A stretch of 35,509 nt of DNA from Flavobacteriaceae bacterium (GCA_021648265.1 JAKITD010000026.1:1-35509); one strand, 5' to 3'; shown: positions 22,840 through 32,762, counted from the first letter of the stretch. The notes: generated by a model not told the origin, from the sequence alone. Numbers and translations: made by a program.

Positions 22840-24492
22840 TCAATCAAAATACGCTTCCAATTCACTTTCAAAATATTGCATCGCATTTCGTACTGGCAAA
22901 GGTATTCCGCCTCCGTGAGCACAAAGTGAGCCTTGTTCTAAAGTTGTTAATAAATCATTGAATAAGGTTCTGTTTATTTTATAATCTGAATTAATTGCCT
23001 TTACCGAAAGTTCGTGTCCTCGTTTGGTTCCTAATCGACAAGGAAAACATTTTCCGCAACTTTCATAAGAAGCAAAATCGAATAAATGCTCAATAAATTT
23101 CATTATAGGAAATGTTTTTGGAACACAAACTATTGAAGCGTGACCTAATAAAAAACCTTCATTTGCAAAGGACTCAAAGTCTATTTCTAAATCATCAATT
23201 TTTGAAACAGGTACCAATCCTCCCAAAGGTCCTCCAATTTGTAATGCTTTTACTTCGGTTTTAAATCCGCCACCCAATTCGTTTACTACTTTTGAAAGTG
23301 GTGTTCCCATTTCAACTTCATAAATTCCAGGATTGTTAAAAAAGCTATCCAAACATACTAATTTAGTTCCCGATGATCGTTCGGTTCCAATATCTTTCCA
23401 CGCTTGTCCTCCTTTTTCAATAATAAAATGAAGCGCAGCTAAAGTCTCTACATTATTGACAATAGTTGGTTTATTGAATAATCCTTGTTGTGCAGGAAAT
23501 GGTGGACGCACTCTAACTTCGGGACGTTGCCCTTCGATAGAGTTTATTAAAGCAGTTTCCTCTCCACAGATATAAGAACCTTGAGCTCGAATGATTTTAA
23601 AATCGAAATTAAATCCGCTTCCATCAATGTTTTTACCAATTAAGTTTTCTTTCCGAAGCTCATTAATTGCGTTTTGAATAATCTCTGCAGCTTCTGGATA
23701 TTCTGCTCTAATATATAAGATTCCGTAATTAGCGTGGGTTACATAACCTGCAATCAACATTCCGAACAAGACCGAATGCGGCTGTTGTTCTAATAAATAT
23801 CGATCTGAATAAGCTCCCGGATCTCCTTCATCAGCATTACAAATAATAAATTTGGTATCGCTTTCTGCAGTTCTACAGAAATCAAATTTTAATCCCATTG
23901 GGAAACCTGCTCCACCTCTACCACGAACATAAGATGTTTTTATTTCATCTAAAATAGCTTCGGAATCTCGTTTTAAAGCATCTTTAAATGGTTGGTAATA
24001 TTCTGAAACTGAAGTGAAATCCTGAGTTAAAATCTTCTTTCCTGAAGCTTTAACAATATGATTATCTTTATTTAAGGAAGTTTCAGATGAAAATATTTCT
24101 TTTAAATTATCGGCTTCTTTCCCTGAATAGTTTTTTCCGTTGTAATTAAAGGCGTTGTTTTCGTGACATCTTCCGAGGCACGTCATATGCCCAATTTCTT
24201 CGGCAGTAACTTCTTCCTTTAAATTTTCGATTAAAGCTTCTTGAGTTCCTGCACAAACACAAGCGGTTCCGTTGCAGACATAGACTTTTTTTCCCTTGTT
24301 TTCGGGTTTCATAAAATCATAGAACGAAGCTGTTCCGTAGGTATTTGCTTTTCCTATTAAAAACTCATCGGCGAGTTTTGCTAATTCCTCTTTATTGGGT
24401 GTTCCTTCTGCTTGAGAAAGTTTTCCCATTTTATCGAAAAGGTTGTTGTCCAATCCTTTTTTTCCTAGTAATTCACTTAAATTATTTGACAT
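22840..24492 (-). CDS. Formate dehydrogenase diaphorase subunit (NuoE-like + NuoF fusion)
   Basis: A 550-residue protein that transfers electrons from the formate dehydrogenase clusters to NAD via FMN. The N-terminal thioredoxin-like [2Fe-2S] domain (about 1-135) has Cys73, Cys78 (VCNGTACVC) and Cys105, Cys109 (CLGRC). The NuoF/51-kDa part has the NADH/FMN loops GRGGAGFPMG (191-200) and NADEGDPGAYSDR (219-231), and the 4Fe-4S ligands Cys479, 482, 485 (ESCGKCFPC) and Cys524 (LCAHGG). This equals FdsG+FdsB of Ralstonia-type enzymes fused in one chain. The fdhD stop lies 3 bp upstream, so the two are co-transcribed. Confidence 0.93.
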   Translation of the reverse strand: MSNNLSELLGKKGLDNNLFDKMGKLSQAEGTPNKEELAKLADEFLIGKANTYGTASFYDFMKPENKGKKVYVCNGTACVCAGTQEALIENLKEEVTAEEIGHMTCLGRCHENNAFNYNGKNYSGKEADNLKEIFSSETSLNKDNHIVKASGKKILTQDFTSVSEYYQPFKDALKRDSEAILDEIKTSYVRGRGGAGFPMGLKFDFCRTAESDTKFIICNADEGDPGAYSDRYLLEQQPHSVLFGMLIAGYVTHANYGILYIRAEYPEAAEIIQNAINELRKENLIGKNIDGSGFNFDFKIIRAQGSYICGEETALINSIEGQRPEVRVRPPFPAQQGLFNKPTIVNNVETLAALHFIIEKGGQAWKDIGTERSSGTKLVCLDSFFNNPGIYEVEMGTPLSKVVNELGGGFKTEVKALQIGGPLGGLVPVSKIDDLEIDFESFANEGFLLGHASIVCVPKTFPIMKFIEHLFDFASYESCGKCFPCRLGTKRGHELSVKAINSDYKINRTLFNDLLTTLEQGSLCAHGGGIPLPVRNAMQYFESELEAYFD

Positions 24493-24495
24493 ATT

Positions 24496-25335
24496 TTATG
24501 AACTCGCTTTTGTGTCGAGATTGTGTAATGGTATTGTAGTTTTTATTCGTTGTGGGTTTGAATAACAGGTTGCTCTGTTGTCTCTGCAAAATGCAAACAA
24601 TGTGATTCCTAGTTCTTTAGCATAATCTACTGCCAAAGATGAAGGTGCCGAAACTGCTGCTAAAAACGGGATTCCTGCTTTAAAACACTTAATGACAATT
24701 TCGTAAGAAACTCGTCCACTCACCGTTAAAATTGATGCTTTTTTTAGTTTTTCTGAAAGGATTAATTTTCCAATTACTTTATCAACGGCATTGTGTCTTC
24801 CGATGTCTTCCATCGCAAAAAGCAATTCGCCTTGAATAGTGAAAGCTGTTGCCGCATGGGTTCCTCCCGATTGATGAAAACTGTGTTGTTGGGCGTTCAT
24901 TTTATCGAATAATCCGTTGAGTAAATTGACATCTATTTTCTTTTCTTCGTCAATGGTTTTCCCTATAAAAGATAAGTCTGCTAATTCTGTTTTTCCGCAG
25001 ATTCCGCAAGAAGAAACCGATAATAGTGTTCTGCTGTTGGAATATCCTTCACCTAATTCTTCTGTAGGAATGGTAAGGTTTACTACGGTTACAATACCAT
25101 CTTCGTTTTCTTTTTTTAGAATTAAATCTGGAATAAAATGGGGTTTTTTTATAATTCCTTCAGAATGCAACATACCACGAACCAAACTAATATCATCACC
25201 CGGAGTTCGCATCGAAACTGTAAAGGGTTTTTTATTGATATTAATCTGTAAAGCTTCTTCAACAGTTAAAGCATCTACAGCTTTTTTCATCGAATTGCTT
25301 TCAAATTTTTGTGCTTGGTATTTTCTTGTTGCCAT
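24496..25335 (-). CDS. fdhD: Formate dehydrogenase accessory sulfurtransferase FdhD
   Basis: FdhD carries persulfide sulfur from IscS to the molybdenum cofactor of formate dehydrogenase, a modification needed for activity. The 279 residues include the persulfide-carrying motif SSCGICG (Cys110, Cys113), the opening TVEEALQININKKPFTVSMRTPGDD, GGTHAATAF, the GDP/cofactor-contacting EDIGRHNAVDKVIGKL and GRVSYEIVIKCFKAGIPFLAAVSAPSSLAV. It is the first gene of the cluster fdhD-(NuoE/F)-fdhF, so the maturation factor is made ahead of its client. No consensus TAnnTTTG was found directly upstream. Confidence 0.96.
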   Translation of the reverse strand: MATRKYQAQKFESNSMKKAVDALTVEEALQININKKPFTVSMRTPGDDISLVRGMLHSEGIIKKPHFIPDLILKKENEDGIVTVVNLTIPTEELGEGYSNSRTLLSVSSCGICGKTELADLSFIGKTIDEEKKIDVNLLNGLFDKMNAQQHSFHQSGGTHAATAFTIQGELLFAMEDIGRHNAVDKVIGKLILSEKLKKASILTVSGRVSYEIVIKCFKAGIPFLAAVSAPSSLAVDYAKELGITLFAFCRDNRATCYSNPQRIKTTIPLHNLDTKASS

Positions 25336-25514
25336 TTATATTGGAATATGGTTTACGAAAATAATGCATTTTATCGGTACTAGCAACCTAAGTTTAGGAA
25401 GCTTCAATTTTAACTTTTGTAGTACACTAATGGTTTTTATTTAGTACAAACAATAGATTTTCAAAGTAGTATAAAGTTTTTTTTTTGATTTTGACTAAAA
25501 TTAATTTATAATTA

Positions 25515-25622
25515 TTGGAAGATAAAACAGGACATCGTTATATAAGTTCAACAGAAAGGTGCTTGCAAGACGATTTAGAAAACTTGCATGAAATAGTAAA
25601 CAACTCCCATCCAATAAGTTAA
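25515..25622 (+). pseudogene. Possible tyrosine-recombinase C-terminal remnant
   Basis: A 35-codon frame reads LEDKTGHRYISSTERCLQDDLENLHEIVNNSHPIS-stop. TGHRYISSTER resembles the LGHxSxxTTERY box at the end of tyrosine recombinases. If so, the catalytic Tyr would be replaced by Cys (TGC for TAC). Upstream stops and the lack of the remaining catalytic residues show it is a fossil. The remaining spacer 25336-25514 shows no further coding signal. It lies just before a toxin-antitoxin pair, compatible with former mobile DNA. Confidence 0.4.
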
Positions 25623-25631
25623 ATATTAAAT

Positions 25632-25671
25632 AAAAAGTACGTAATTAAGTACTTTTTATTATCTTTGCAAT
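25632..25671 (+). promoter_or_regulatory. yefM-yoeB promoter with palindromic operator
   Basis: AAAAAGTAC (25632-25640) and GTACTTTTT (25649-25657) form a perfect 9-bp inverted repeat with an 8-bp centre, directly against the -7 box TATCTTTG (25660-25667). Transcription should begin within a few bases of the ATG at 25672, so the mRNA is nearly leaderless. The palindrome sits where YefM-type antitoxins bind and repress. Its GTAC core recalls the TGTACA core of the E. coli yefM operator. Confidence 0.7.
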
Positions 25672-25920
25672 ATGGAAACAGTAAATTACACAGACTTTCG
25701 TTCAAATCTAAAGCATTGGTTCGATAAGGTCGTCAATGATGTAAGCGATATTATTATCAAGCGTAAAAGCGGTAAAGATCTCGTATTAATATCATTAGAT
25801 GAATACAACTCATTAAAGGAAACTACATACTTACTAACAGGAAAAAATAGAGATATTTTATTAAACTCTATTAAAGAACTTGAAGCAGGTAAAGGTGTTC
25901 AAAAAGACTTAATCGAATAG
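25672..25920 (+). CDS. yefM: YefM/Phd-family antitoxin
   Basis: An 82-residue antitoxin that binds DNA with its N-terminal Phd/YefM fold (METVNYTDFRSNLKHWFDKVVNDVSDIIIKRKSGKDLVLISLDEYNSLKET) and neutralises YoeB with its flexible acidic C-terminus (LLNSIKELEAGKGVQKDLIE). Its stop is immediately followed by the toxin ATG, the standard coupled arrangement. Expected to autorepress through the palindrome at 25632-25657. Confidence 0.93.
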   Translation: METVNYTDFRSNLKHWFDKVVNDVSDIIIKRKSGKDLVLISLDEYNSLKETTYLLTGKNRDILLNSIKELEAGKGVQKDLIE

Positions 25921-26181
25921 ATGAAATTAACTTGGTCTACATCTTCTTGGAAAGATTATTTGTATTGGCAAAAAGCAGATAAGAAAATAGTAAAACGAAT
26001 TAATGAACTTATTAAAAGTTGTATGCGAACACCTTTTGAAGGCATAGGAAAACCCGAAACTTTAAAAGGTGATTTACGAGGTTATTGGTCAAGACGAATA
26101 ACATCAGAACATCGATTAGTTTATAAATACGAAAAGGAAGAAGTATTGATAGCAGCTTGTCGTTATCATTATGGAAAATAA
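25921..26181 (+). CDS. yoeB: YoeB/Txe-family mRNA interferase toxin
   Basis: An 86-residue ribosome-dependent endoribonuclease that cleaves mRNA in the A site. It aligns with E. coli YoeB along its length (MKLTWSTSSWKDYLYWQKADKKIVKRINELI, RTPFEGIGKPE, GYWSRRITSEHRLVYK, AACRYHYGK). The catalytic Glu46, Arg65, His83 and Tyr84 are all at the same numbers, so the toxin should be active. Directly downstream of yefM with no gap. The spacer after it (26182-26414) holds the palindrome at 26278-26299. Confidence 0.95.
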   Translation: MKLTWSTSSWKDYLYWQKADKKIVKRINELIKSCMRTPFEGIGKPETLKGDLRGYWSRRITSEHRLVYKYEKEEVLIAACRYHYGK

Positions 26182-26277
26182 AATCCCCACAAAACAAAAC
26201 CCAGTTTTTTCGTTCCTCAAAATTGGAATGTCTACCTAAAGAAGGGTATTTTAGTGAATTTTTAGAAATTAATGATT

Positions 26278-26299
26278 TTTTACGGTTTTTCCCGTAAAA
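26278..26299. promoter_or_regulatory. 22-bp palindrome, copy 1 (upstream of the RHS-like gene)
   Basis: TTTTACGG-N6-CCGTAAAA with centre TTTTTC. The same 22 bases recur exactly at 35295-35316 upstream of the pilin operon. It ends 115 bp before the ATG at 26415. Candidate operator for a dimeric regulator, or a small mobile hairpin. Confidence 0.6.
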
Positions 26300-26414
26300 T
26301 AGATTCTTTACACTTCTGTAATTTTACCAAAAAATTGATTAAATAAAAAGTTATTACTTCCAATTTAGCACAAATTACAAATCAAATATATAATCATTTA
26401 TTAAAATAAATTTT

Positions 26415-29400
26415 ATGAGATTTCATTTTACTTCACTCGCTGTTGCTTTATGCATTCTTTCAATACCAATATTAAATGCCCAAAATCATATTGGAGATTA
26501 TGCTGTAAAGCCTCCTGATGTTAATGCATTTGAAACTATCAATTTTGTTGAGGCAAATGAATATAGTGGTAAAATAGCAATATCAGTACCCATTTTTAGC
26601 TTTTCTATTGATGGGGTTACAATTCCAATATCTATAGATTATAATTCCCGTGGAATTTTAGTTAATGAGAGTTCTTCAAGAGTAGGGATGGGATGGAGTT
26701 TACAAGCAGGGGGTATGATATCTAAATCAGTTAAAGGGTTTGATGATTTTGAACTGTCAAGTGATATCGGGGAAAGTGGAGGCTCAACAAGTGATGCAAC
26801 TCTATTTACGTCGGCCATGGGTAGTAGTGTTTTAGATGTATCAGGTAATATAACTGCTGTTTATACTAGAATGGGGTCTTTGATGTATTGTGATCCTTCG
26901 ATTTGTACATATGAGGTGAATGCATTAGGTCGAGAGAGAGAACCAGATATTTATAATGTTAGAGTTTCTGGATTAAATACTAGTTTCACTCACAAACGAG
27001 TTGGACCTGTAATTACACCAGTATAAATTTCACCAAAAGGAACTATTATATCTTCAAACATTAGTAATTTAGGGCAGGACTATGCAGGTATTTATGGTTA
27101 TACAATTTATAAACATCTCTATAGATCAGGTGAATCAGATTTTGAAAATTCTGCGGATGTACAAAGTATAAACATGATTTCTAATACTGGGATTCGATAC
27201 GAGTTTAAAGATGTAGAACATGTTCTTAATAAAAAAAATTACCCCAAATGCAGATTGGGGTAGTTATTCTCCAGTAATTTCTAGATATCACAGTAATGTC
27301 TCTTATCCTATTTCTAAAATTTCCTCTCAAAGGACTAGTCAAGAGGTAAGCTTTCATTATGAAAATGTGGAATTAGTTGAATTTGAAAATTATGTTGAAA
27401 GAATTGTGAAACGTGGAAAAATAAATACTTATTCTAAAATAGAACACAGTAATAGTTTATGGCTTAAAAAGATTATTAAAATAAATTTTGATGAAGGAAC
27501 TATTTTGTTCCATTATGACCATGATCGACTTGACATTCCAAGAGAAACAGCACTTACTGAAATCGAAATAAAAACCATAACGGGTGAAACTATCAAAAGA
27601 GTCTTGTTTGATTATAGTTATTATACAACACCTGGTTCAACCTCATTTCTAGGAAAAAGATTAAAATTAGATAGAGTGTATTTTGAAAACAAAGAAAGAG
27701 AAAATTTACCTGGCTATAACTTTACCTATAATTCCACCCCACTTCCTGAAAGGTATGCTGCCAGTACTGATTTTTCTGGATATAATAATGGTGCCAATTT
27801 TATTCAAGACCCAAGTGATTTTCCAACACAGTATTTTTATCTTGACCCAAATAAATCCACTTTACCTTTTCAAATTAATGGTGATGCTAACTTCTATAAA
27901 ATACAAGGAACCTATTCTCTTGAAGCAAATGAAACTTATGCTAAGGGTCTGTTACAAAATAATCTTTACATTTTGCCTTGTTCTTTTGCACACTAACAGT
28001 GTTAAAAATACTCACTTTAGCTAAGGCTATACCTGCGTTTTTTGCCTCGTTATTGCACAAAATAACGTCGCCAATTCTGTAAACTTTATTTTGTAACAGA
28101 CCCTAAGGCAGGAATACTTAACCAAATTGAATATCCAACTGGAGGTAAAAGTGTATTTAATTATGAGCTTAACAGCTTTAAGTACCTAGGGCAAGAAGTC
28201 CAAGGAGGAGGGTTAAGGATAAAAAGAAATACACTTTATAATACAGATCAAACAATACTTATGGACATTTCCTATAAATACAAAAAGACAGATGGTAGCA
28301 CTTCAGGTTCAATACTAACTTTACCTAAACATTCAACTGCGGAATTATACGATGGTGACCATGTTACTTATTTTGTGATTTCTAATTTTGTTGATTACAG
28401 TAATTTATCAATATCAAATGTACCGTCTAAAATATTATTTAAGATATCTAATTCTAGTTTGAACAGATTAAACTATACTAAAGGTAATTTAGTTGGTTAT
28501 TCACGAGTTAAAAAAGAAGAGTTTGGAAATGGGCATGAAATAAAAGAGTATTCTTCCCCTTCGAGTATTTCAGACACCTATGGTGTAGCAACGATTCATG
28601 CTTCTGGATCCTGGGAAAATGCAGTATCTAATTGGATTCAATTTCAAATAGATTATGGTTTTTTTCCATCAATATCTGAAAGTAATGAAGTCTTAAGAGG
28701 AAATCTGCTTAATCATTATATTTTTAATAATGAAGATAAGCTTTTAAAACATACCAATTATATCTTTGATAGAAAAAAAATCGATTCCATTAGAATATCT
28801 GAAAATAGAAATTATTCTATTAATTGTCTTATTGGGTTAAGTGGAAATATTTATCGCAACATAGAAAGGAACGAATTAGTAGCTATTAATAAGTATGATT
28901 ATCTTCAAGGAAATATATTAGAAAATAAGGAACAGTATACTTATAACCCATTAAATGGGTTAATTACAGAGAAGTCATTTCTGACTTCTAACCAACGTAC
29001 AGCAAAATTGACATTTACTTACCCTAAAGAGAATAGTACAGAAAATTTTATCCAGAATTTATTTACCCAGAACAGAATTAGCACGCCAATAAAAACAATA
29101 AATTATATTGATAACACTAAAATTAAAGAGACCAAAATTAATTATAATGAATTTAATGGAAAAATTGAACCAAGCTTGGTTGAAGTTTTCTATGGTGAAA
29201 GTATAGAAGCAGTTCCAGTGATTACATTTGAAGCCTATGACTCTAAAGCAAATCCCCTTCAGTATAAAACAACTAACAATATTACTACAGCTTTATTATG
29301 GGGAAATAATAAAACAAAACTGGTTTCAAAAGTAATTGGAGCCACTTATAACGAACTTATTGCTACTAATATTGATCTTGGAATTGTGAACAATCCTAAT

Positions 29401-30234
29401 AGTGAAAATGAATTAAATATTGAACTGAATAAAATACAAAATTCATTTGAAAACAATCCTCTAGTACATGTTGAAACTTATATTCACAAACCCCATGTTG
29501 GTGTAGCACACATTACTGATACTAGAAATCAGACGAGTAGTTTTCAATATGATAATTTTAATCGTTTTTCATTATCTAAAGATAATAATGGGAACATTAT
29601 TACTAAAAGTGATTATCATTTAAAAAAATTGCAAACTTACCCTATTTCATTATCTGGCTTTCTTGACTTTAAGTACATTGGAAATAATCAATACAAGGTT
29701 ACTGCAAATGCCACAGGTGGTTCTGGAAATTATTCATATCAATGGGGTGCAAATTGTTACTCTAATTTTGAAACAAGTACTTCTAGTAACATTTATATTT
29801 TACCATCGCATCAGCAGCCTCTTCCAAATATAAACAATTTCCCATGTTATGACAATCAAAATAGAAGTGTCCCTGTTACTTGTAAGATTATTGATAATAT
29901 TGAAAATATTGAAATTATTAGAACAGTAGTTATGGATAGGATTATCGAAACCCCTAGCCCTATTTTTCGTGTTTATTTAAACAAAACAGGACAAAAACAG
30001 GTAACTGTGACTACTTATGATGGATCAGAAAATTATAGTCATCAATGGAAAGAAAATAATGGTTCATATTCACCCTTATCTTCTAATAATACATACTCAA
30101 TTCAGACAATATTAGAGTGTGAAGATGAGGGGGGTGTACCTGTAGTTATTACATGTAGAACGGTTGATAATATAACAGGAGAAGTTCTTGTTGGTGTTAT
30201 TATTATTTATGAAACGGCTGGTTGTCAAGGTTAA
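26415..30234 (+). pseudogene. Large secreted RHS/YD-repeat-like protein gene, broken in three places
   Basis: It starts with a signal peptide (MRFHFTSLAVALCILSIPILNAQ) and reads NHIGDYAVKPPDVNAFETINF...GKIAISVPIFSF...PISIDYNSRGILVNESSSRVGMGWSLQAGGMISKSV, the N-terminal module of flavobacterial SpvB/RHS-like surface proteins. Three lesions follow: an in-frame TAA at 27024 (the same frame then runs on for about 70 codons), a +1 shift in an A8 run at 27231-27238, and a 159-bp MITE at 27945-28103 that brings stops but keeps frame. Across the insertion the ancestral reading is restored as ETYAKAGILNQIEYPTGGKSVFNYELN. The last open part runs to 30234 and ends in two PKD/SprB-like units (ANATGGSGNYSYQWG; TTYDGSENYSHQW). 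The ancestral length is about 1,220 residues. No T9SS domain is seen at the end. Confidence 0.88.
27945..28103. mobile_element. 159-bp MITE with 26-bp terminal inverted repeats
   Basis: The left end GGGTCTGTTACAAAATAA-TC-TTTACA (27945-27970) is matched by the inverted right end (28078-28103) with two mismatches. It is flanked by a TAA target duplication (27942-27944, 28104-28106). The host gene reads through perfectly when element and one TAA are removed. It encodes no protein. The first 47 bases strongly resemble the mobile-element end at 35386. GGG-starting ends and a 3-bp TNA duplication would fit an IS5-type family, but this is tentative. Confidence 0.85.
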
Positions 30235-30308
30235 AAAAAATATCCATATAACAACCAAAAGAGACATTAACATAATTCACCGCTACTCAAAGTCTTCCCC
30301 CGCTCCCG

Positions 30309-30376
30309 CTAGTCTGCAACTAGTGGCGTAAGTGCTAAGAAAAGCATGTTGTTACCACAAGTTGTAAACTTGTGGT
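30309..30376. repeat. Paired palindromes downstream of the RHS-like gene
   Basis: Two adjacent hairpins: CTAGT-CTGCA-ACTAG (30309-30323) and a perfect 10-bp stem ACCACAAGTT-GTA-AACTTGTGGT (30354-30376), joined by GGCGTAAGTGCTAAG. The layout resembles a REP/BIME pair. Further weak hairpins lie at 30500-30514 (CCAGTT-ACA-AATTGG) and 30565-30591 (TGACTAT/ATAGTCA). The rest of the 30235-30614 spacer shows no coding signal. Confidence 0.6.
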
Positions 30377-30400
30377 GCTAATGATTAAGAAACAAAAGAG

Positions 30401-30426
30401 AGCCACAGTAAAAGCTATGGTTTTTT
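30401..30426 (+). terminator. Likely plus-strand terminator
   Basis: AGCCACAG-TAAAAG-CTATGGTT forms a stem with one mismatch and one G-T pair, followed by TTTTTT. It would end transcripts coming from the RHS-like gene before they enter the convergent pilus operon. Confidence 0.55.
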
Positions 30427-30614
30427 AATGCAATAGATTTAGACTACCCAGTTAATCTGGATCAAGTGACGTACCAGAAAACAGATTGTGCATATACCAC
30501 CAGTTACAAATTGGCCGGTAGCTACATAGCAAGTAATTTTTGAATCAGATTTTGATTTATAAGATGACTATCTGCATTATGGTTATAGTCACCTTATGAA
30601 TAATGCTCTAATTA

Positions 30615-32753
30615 TCAATATAAAACAGTAGGTTTTATCAATATGGTTAATTTATTTTTTGAAGATGTACGTTCTTTACTACTAAAAAACCATTTTAAAA
30701 CAGGGATTCTTGAAAGTATTGGAACTCCAGATCCAGAATCATTTTTAACCTGTTTTTCTAAACCACCCAAAATAACCAAGTCTCTATCTTTTACACGAAT
30801 AATAGAATTAAATTCTCTAGAATTCATTCCAGGAGGAGCTTCAGCAGCGATCTTAATTCCGTTAAAAGTTGATTGTATAACATTGATATCTAAGGTGATT
30901 TGTCCGTCACCCGAAACCAACGGTTTTATATTTACTGCAAACTCAGCATCAATAGGTACATAATTGGTAATTTCGGAAGTTTGCGGATTTAAAGAACCAT
31001 AAATATTACGTTCGGTAACCGCATAGTAGGTCGTTTCTCCAATAGATAAGCTAGCACGATGACCATTTAAGGTAGAAAGTTTAGGCGAAGAACGTATTTT
31101 TATATTTCCATTTTTTTCCATGGCTTTCAATTGTAAATAAAAATTTGGAATTACTTGTCCTAGATTAAGTGAACCGAAACCATTAAATCCAACAATAATA
31201 TTATTAATGGTGCTAGCTCCTAAACTGATATCTAGATTAGGGAAAATTTTTCCTTGGGTTGGCGTTGGAGCTTCCCCGATACCAGCAGTTATACCTGTTT
31301 CGATAGTATAATTTTTATTTACTTCAATAACCATAACTTCTATTAAAATAACAGGTACAGGTTTATCAATGGAAGTAATAAATGTTTTAAATCGTTCAAT
31401 GTTTTGACTGGGTCCACTAACAATAAAGCTGTTCAATTCAATATCAACTTTAATATCCAAGTCATTGGTAATATCATCGGGTATAATATTGATTAAAGCC
31501 TCTGTTTGATTATTGTAATTGGATAAATTACTATTAGATCGACTGGTATTTATATTTGACTGTTGCCTATTTGAATTGTTAGTAGATATTGAATTATTAC
31601 TATTATTATTTGAACTCAAATAATTGGTATTAGATATTCTATTTGACATCACTGAAGACCTACGTAATCTCTGTTGCCCACCACCATTGGTATTCATCAC
31701 TTCAATAGAACGATGTTGCAAGGGAACGACAACCGAATTCCGTAAAGAAATATTTTTTTTATCACCAAAAAAATATATATTATTTTCCTTTTTAAAAGTA
31801 AAGGAAGTATTTTCAAAAATCTTATTTAATAGTAAATCAAAAGAAATATTTTTAGCTTTTACTGTAGCTGTACTGGCTTGATCTAAGGGTGTAGAAGTAA
31901 ACATATTTAGTTTTAAATCCAAACCAATATCATAAACAATATTCGAAATAGGCGTATTTTCAAAATCAACATCTAAAGTGTGTAGCATCGTATCTTTAAC
32001 TTTAAAATAGAAATTTGAGCGTCTTTTTCTCTTGGGTTTTTGCTGAATTTTACTGCCTTTAATTTTCTTTTCAGGAGTAGAAATAATTCCAAAATCTTCA
32101 TTTCTTTCAAACAGATAATAATTATCTCTGGTTTTGGTTACCGTTAAATCATTGGAAAAAGCAATTTTATCCATAGCACCATCAAAGGGCATATTTTGGA
32201 TATAGGAAGAGATGGTTAAATTTCCCATTCCCTGACTGAAAACTAAGTTTTCACCCGTTTTATCCATAATTTGTTTAAAGGCAACATACAAAGTGTCTTT
32301 TTTTAAATCAACACTAAATAATTCATTTTTAGCATTATATAAAATAGAAATATCACGATGTTTCGGAATTTCTTTTATCGTTTGATGTTTGCGAATTGAT
32401 AAAATATTTCCAATAAAATCAATATCCAAATTGTATTCCTTACATACAAAAAGAAACACATCTAAAACAGTAGCGTTAGAAAAATTATTGGTTATGGAAT
32501 ATGTTTCTAAGCCAGAACTTATATTTAAATTGACATTATTGGCATAAGCAATGGTTTGCAAAAATTCGGGCAAAGAAATATTGTTCACATTTACTTCCAC
32601 ATTTTCGGTAAGTCCTGGTGTGTCAACAACAATACTTTCTAATTTTGTTTTAATTTGCAACATTCTATCTTGTTGAGCAAATAGAATACTGGTATTAAAA
32701 ATGATGAGTAGCATTATCAATAAATAATGCTTTTGAGAATATTTCTTTTTCAT
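30615..32753 (-). CDS. gspD: Secretin (GspD/PilQ-like outer-membrane channel)
   Basis: A 712-residue outer-membrane pore of a type II secretion or type IV pilus machine. A signal peptide (MKKKYSQKHYLLIMLLIIFNTSILFAQ) is followed by three STN-like small domains (about 56-121, 142-217, 256-331; each with an NxxLxEFLxxIAxxxN-like helix and a short strand). Next come an Asn/Ser-rich linker (370-416), a secretin N-type segment (EALINIIPDDITNDLDIKVDIELNSFIVSGPSQNIERFKTFITSIDKPVPVILIEVMVIEV) and the secretin core. The core ends VPILSRIPVLKWFFSSKERTSSKNKLTILIKPTVLY, the family signature. Last gene of the four-gene operon, 9 bp after gspE. Confidence 0.92.
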   Translation of the reverse strand: MKKKYSQKHYLLIMLLIIFNTSILFAQQDRMLQIKTKLESIVVDTPGLTENVEVNVNNISLPEFLQTIAYANNVNLNISSGLETYSITNNFSNATVLDVFLFVCKEYNLDIDFIGNILSIRKHQTIKEIPKHRDISILYNAKNELFSVDLKKDTLYVAFKQIMDKTGENLVFSQGMGNLTISSYIQNMPFDGAMDKIAFSNDLTVTKTRDNYYLFERNEDFGIISTPEKKIKGSKIQQKPKRKRRSNFYFKVKDTMLHTLDVDFENTPISNIVYDIGLDLKLNMFTSTPLDQASTATVKAKNISFDLLLNKIFENTSFTFKKENNIYFFGDKKNISLRNSVVVPLQHRSIEVMNTNGGGQQRLRRSSVMSNRISNTNYLSSNNNSNNSISTNNSNRQQSNINTSRSNSNLSNYNNQTEALINIIPDDITNDLDIKVDIELNSFIVSGPSQNIERFKTFITSIDKPVPVILIEVMVIEVNKNYTIETGITAGIGEAPTPTQGKIFPNLDISLGASTINNIIVGFNGFGSLNLGQVIPNFYLQLKAMEKNGNIKIRSSPKLSTLNGHRASLSIGETTYYAVTERNIYGSLNPQTSEITNYVPIDAEFAVNIKPLVSGDGQITLDINVIQSTFNGIKIAAEAPPGMNSREFNSIIRVKDRDLVILGGLEKQVKNDSGSGVPILSRIPVLKWFFSSKERTSSKNKLTILIKPTVLY

Positions 32754-32762
32754 AGTAATATT

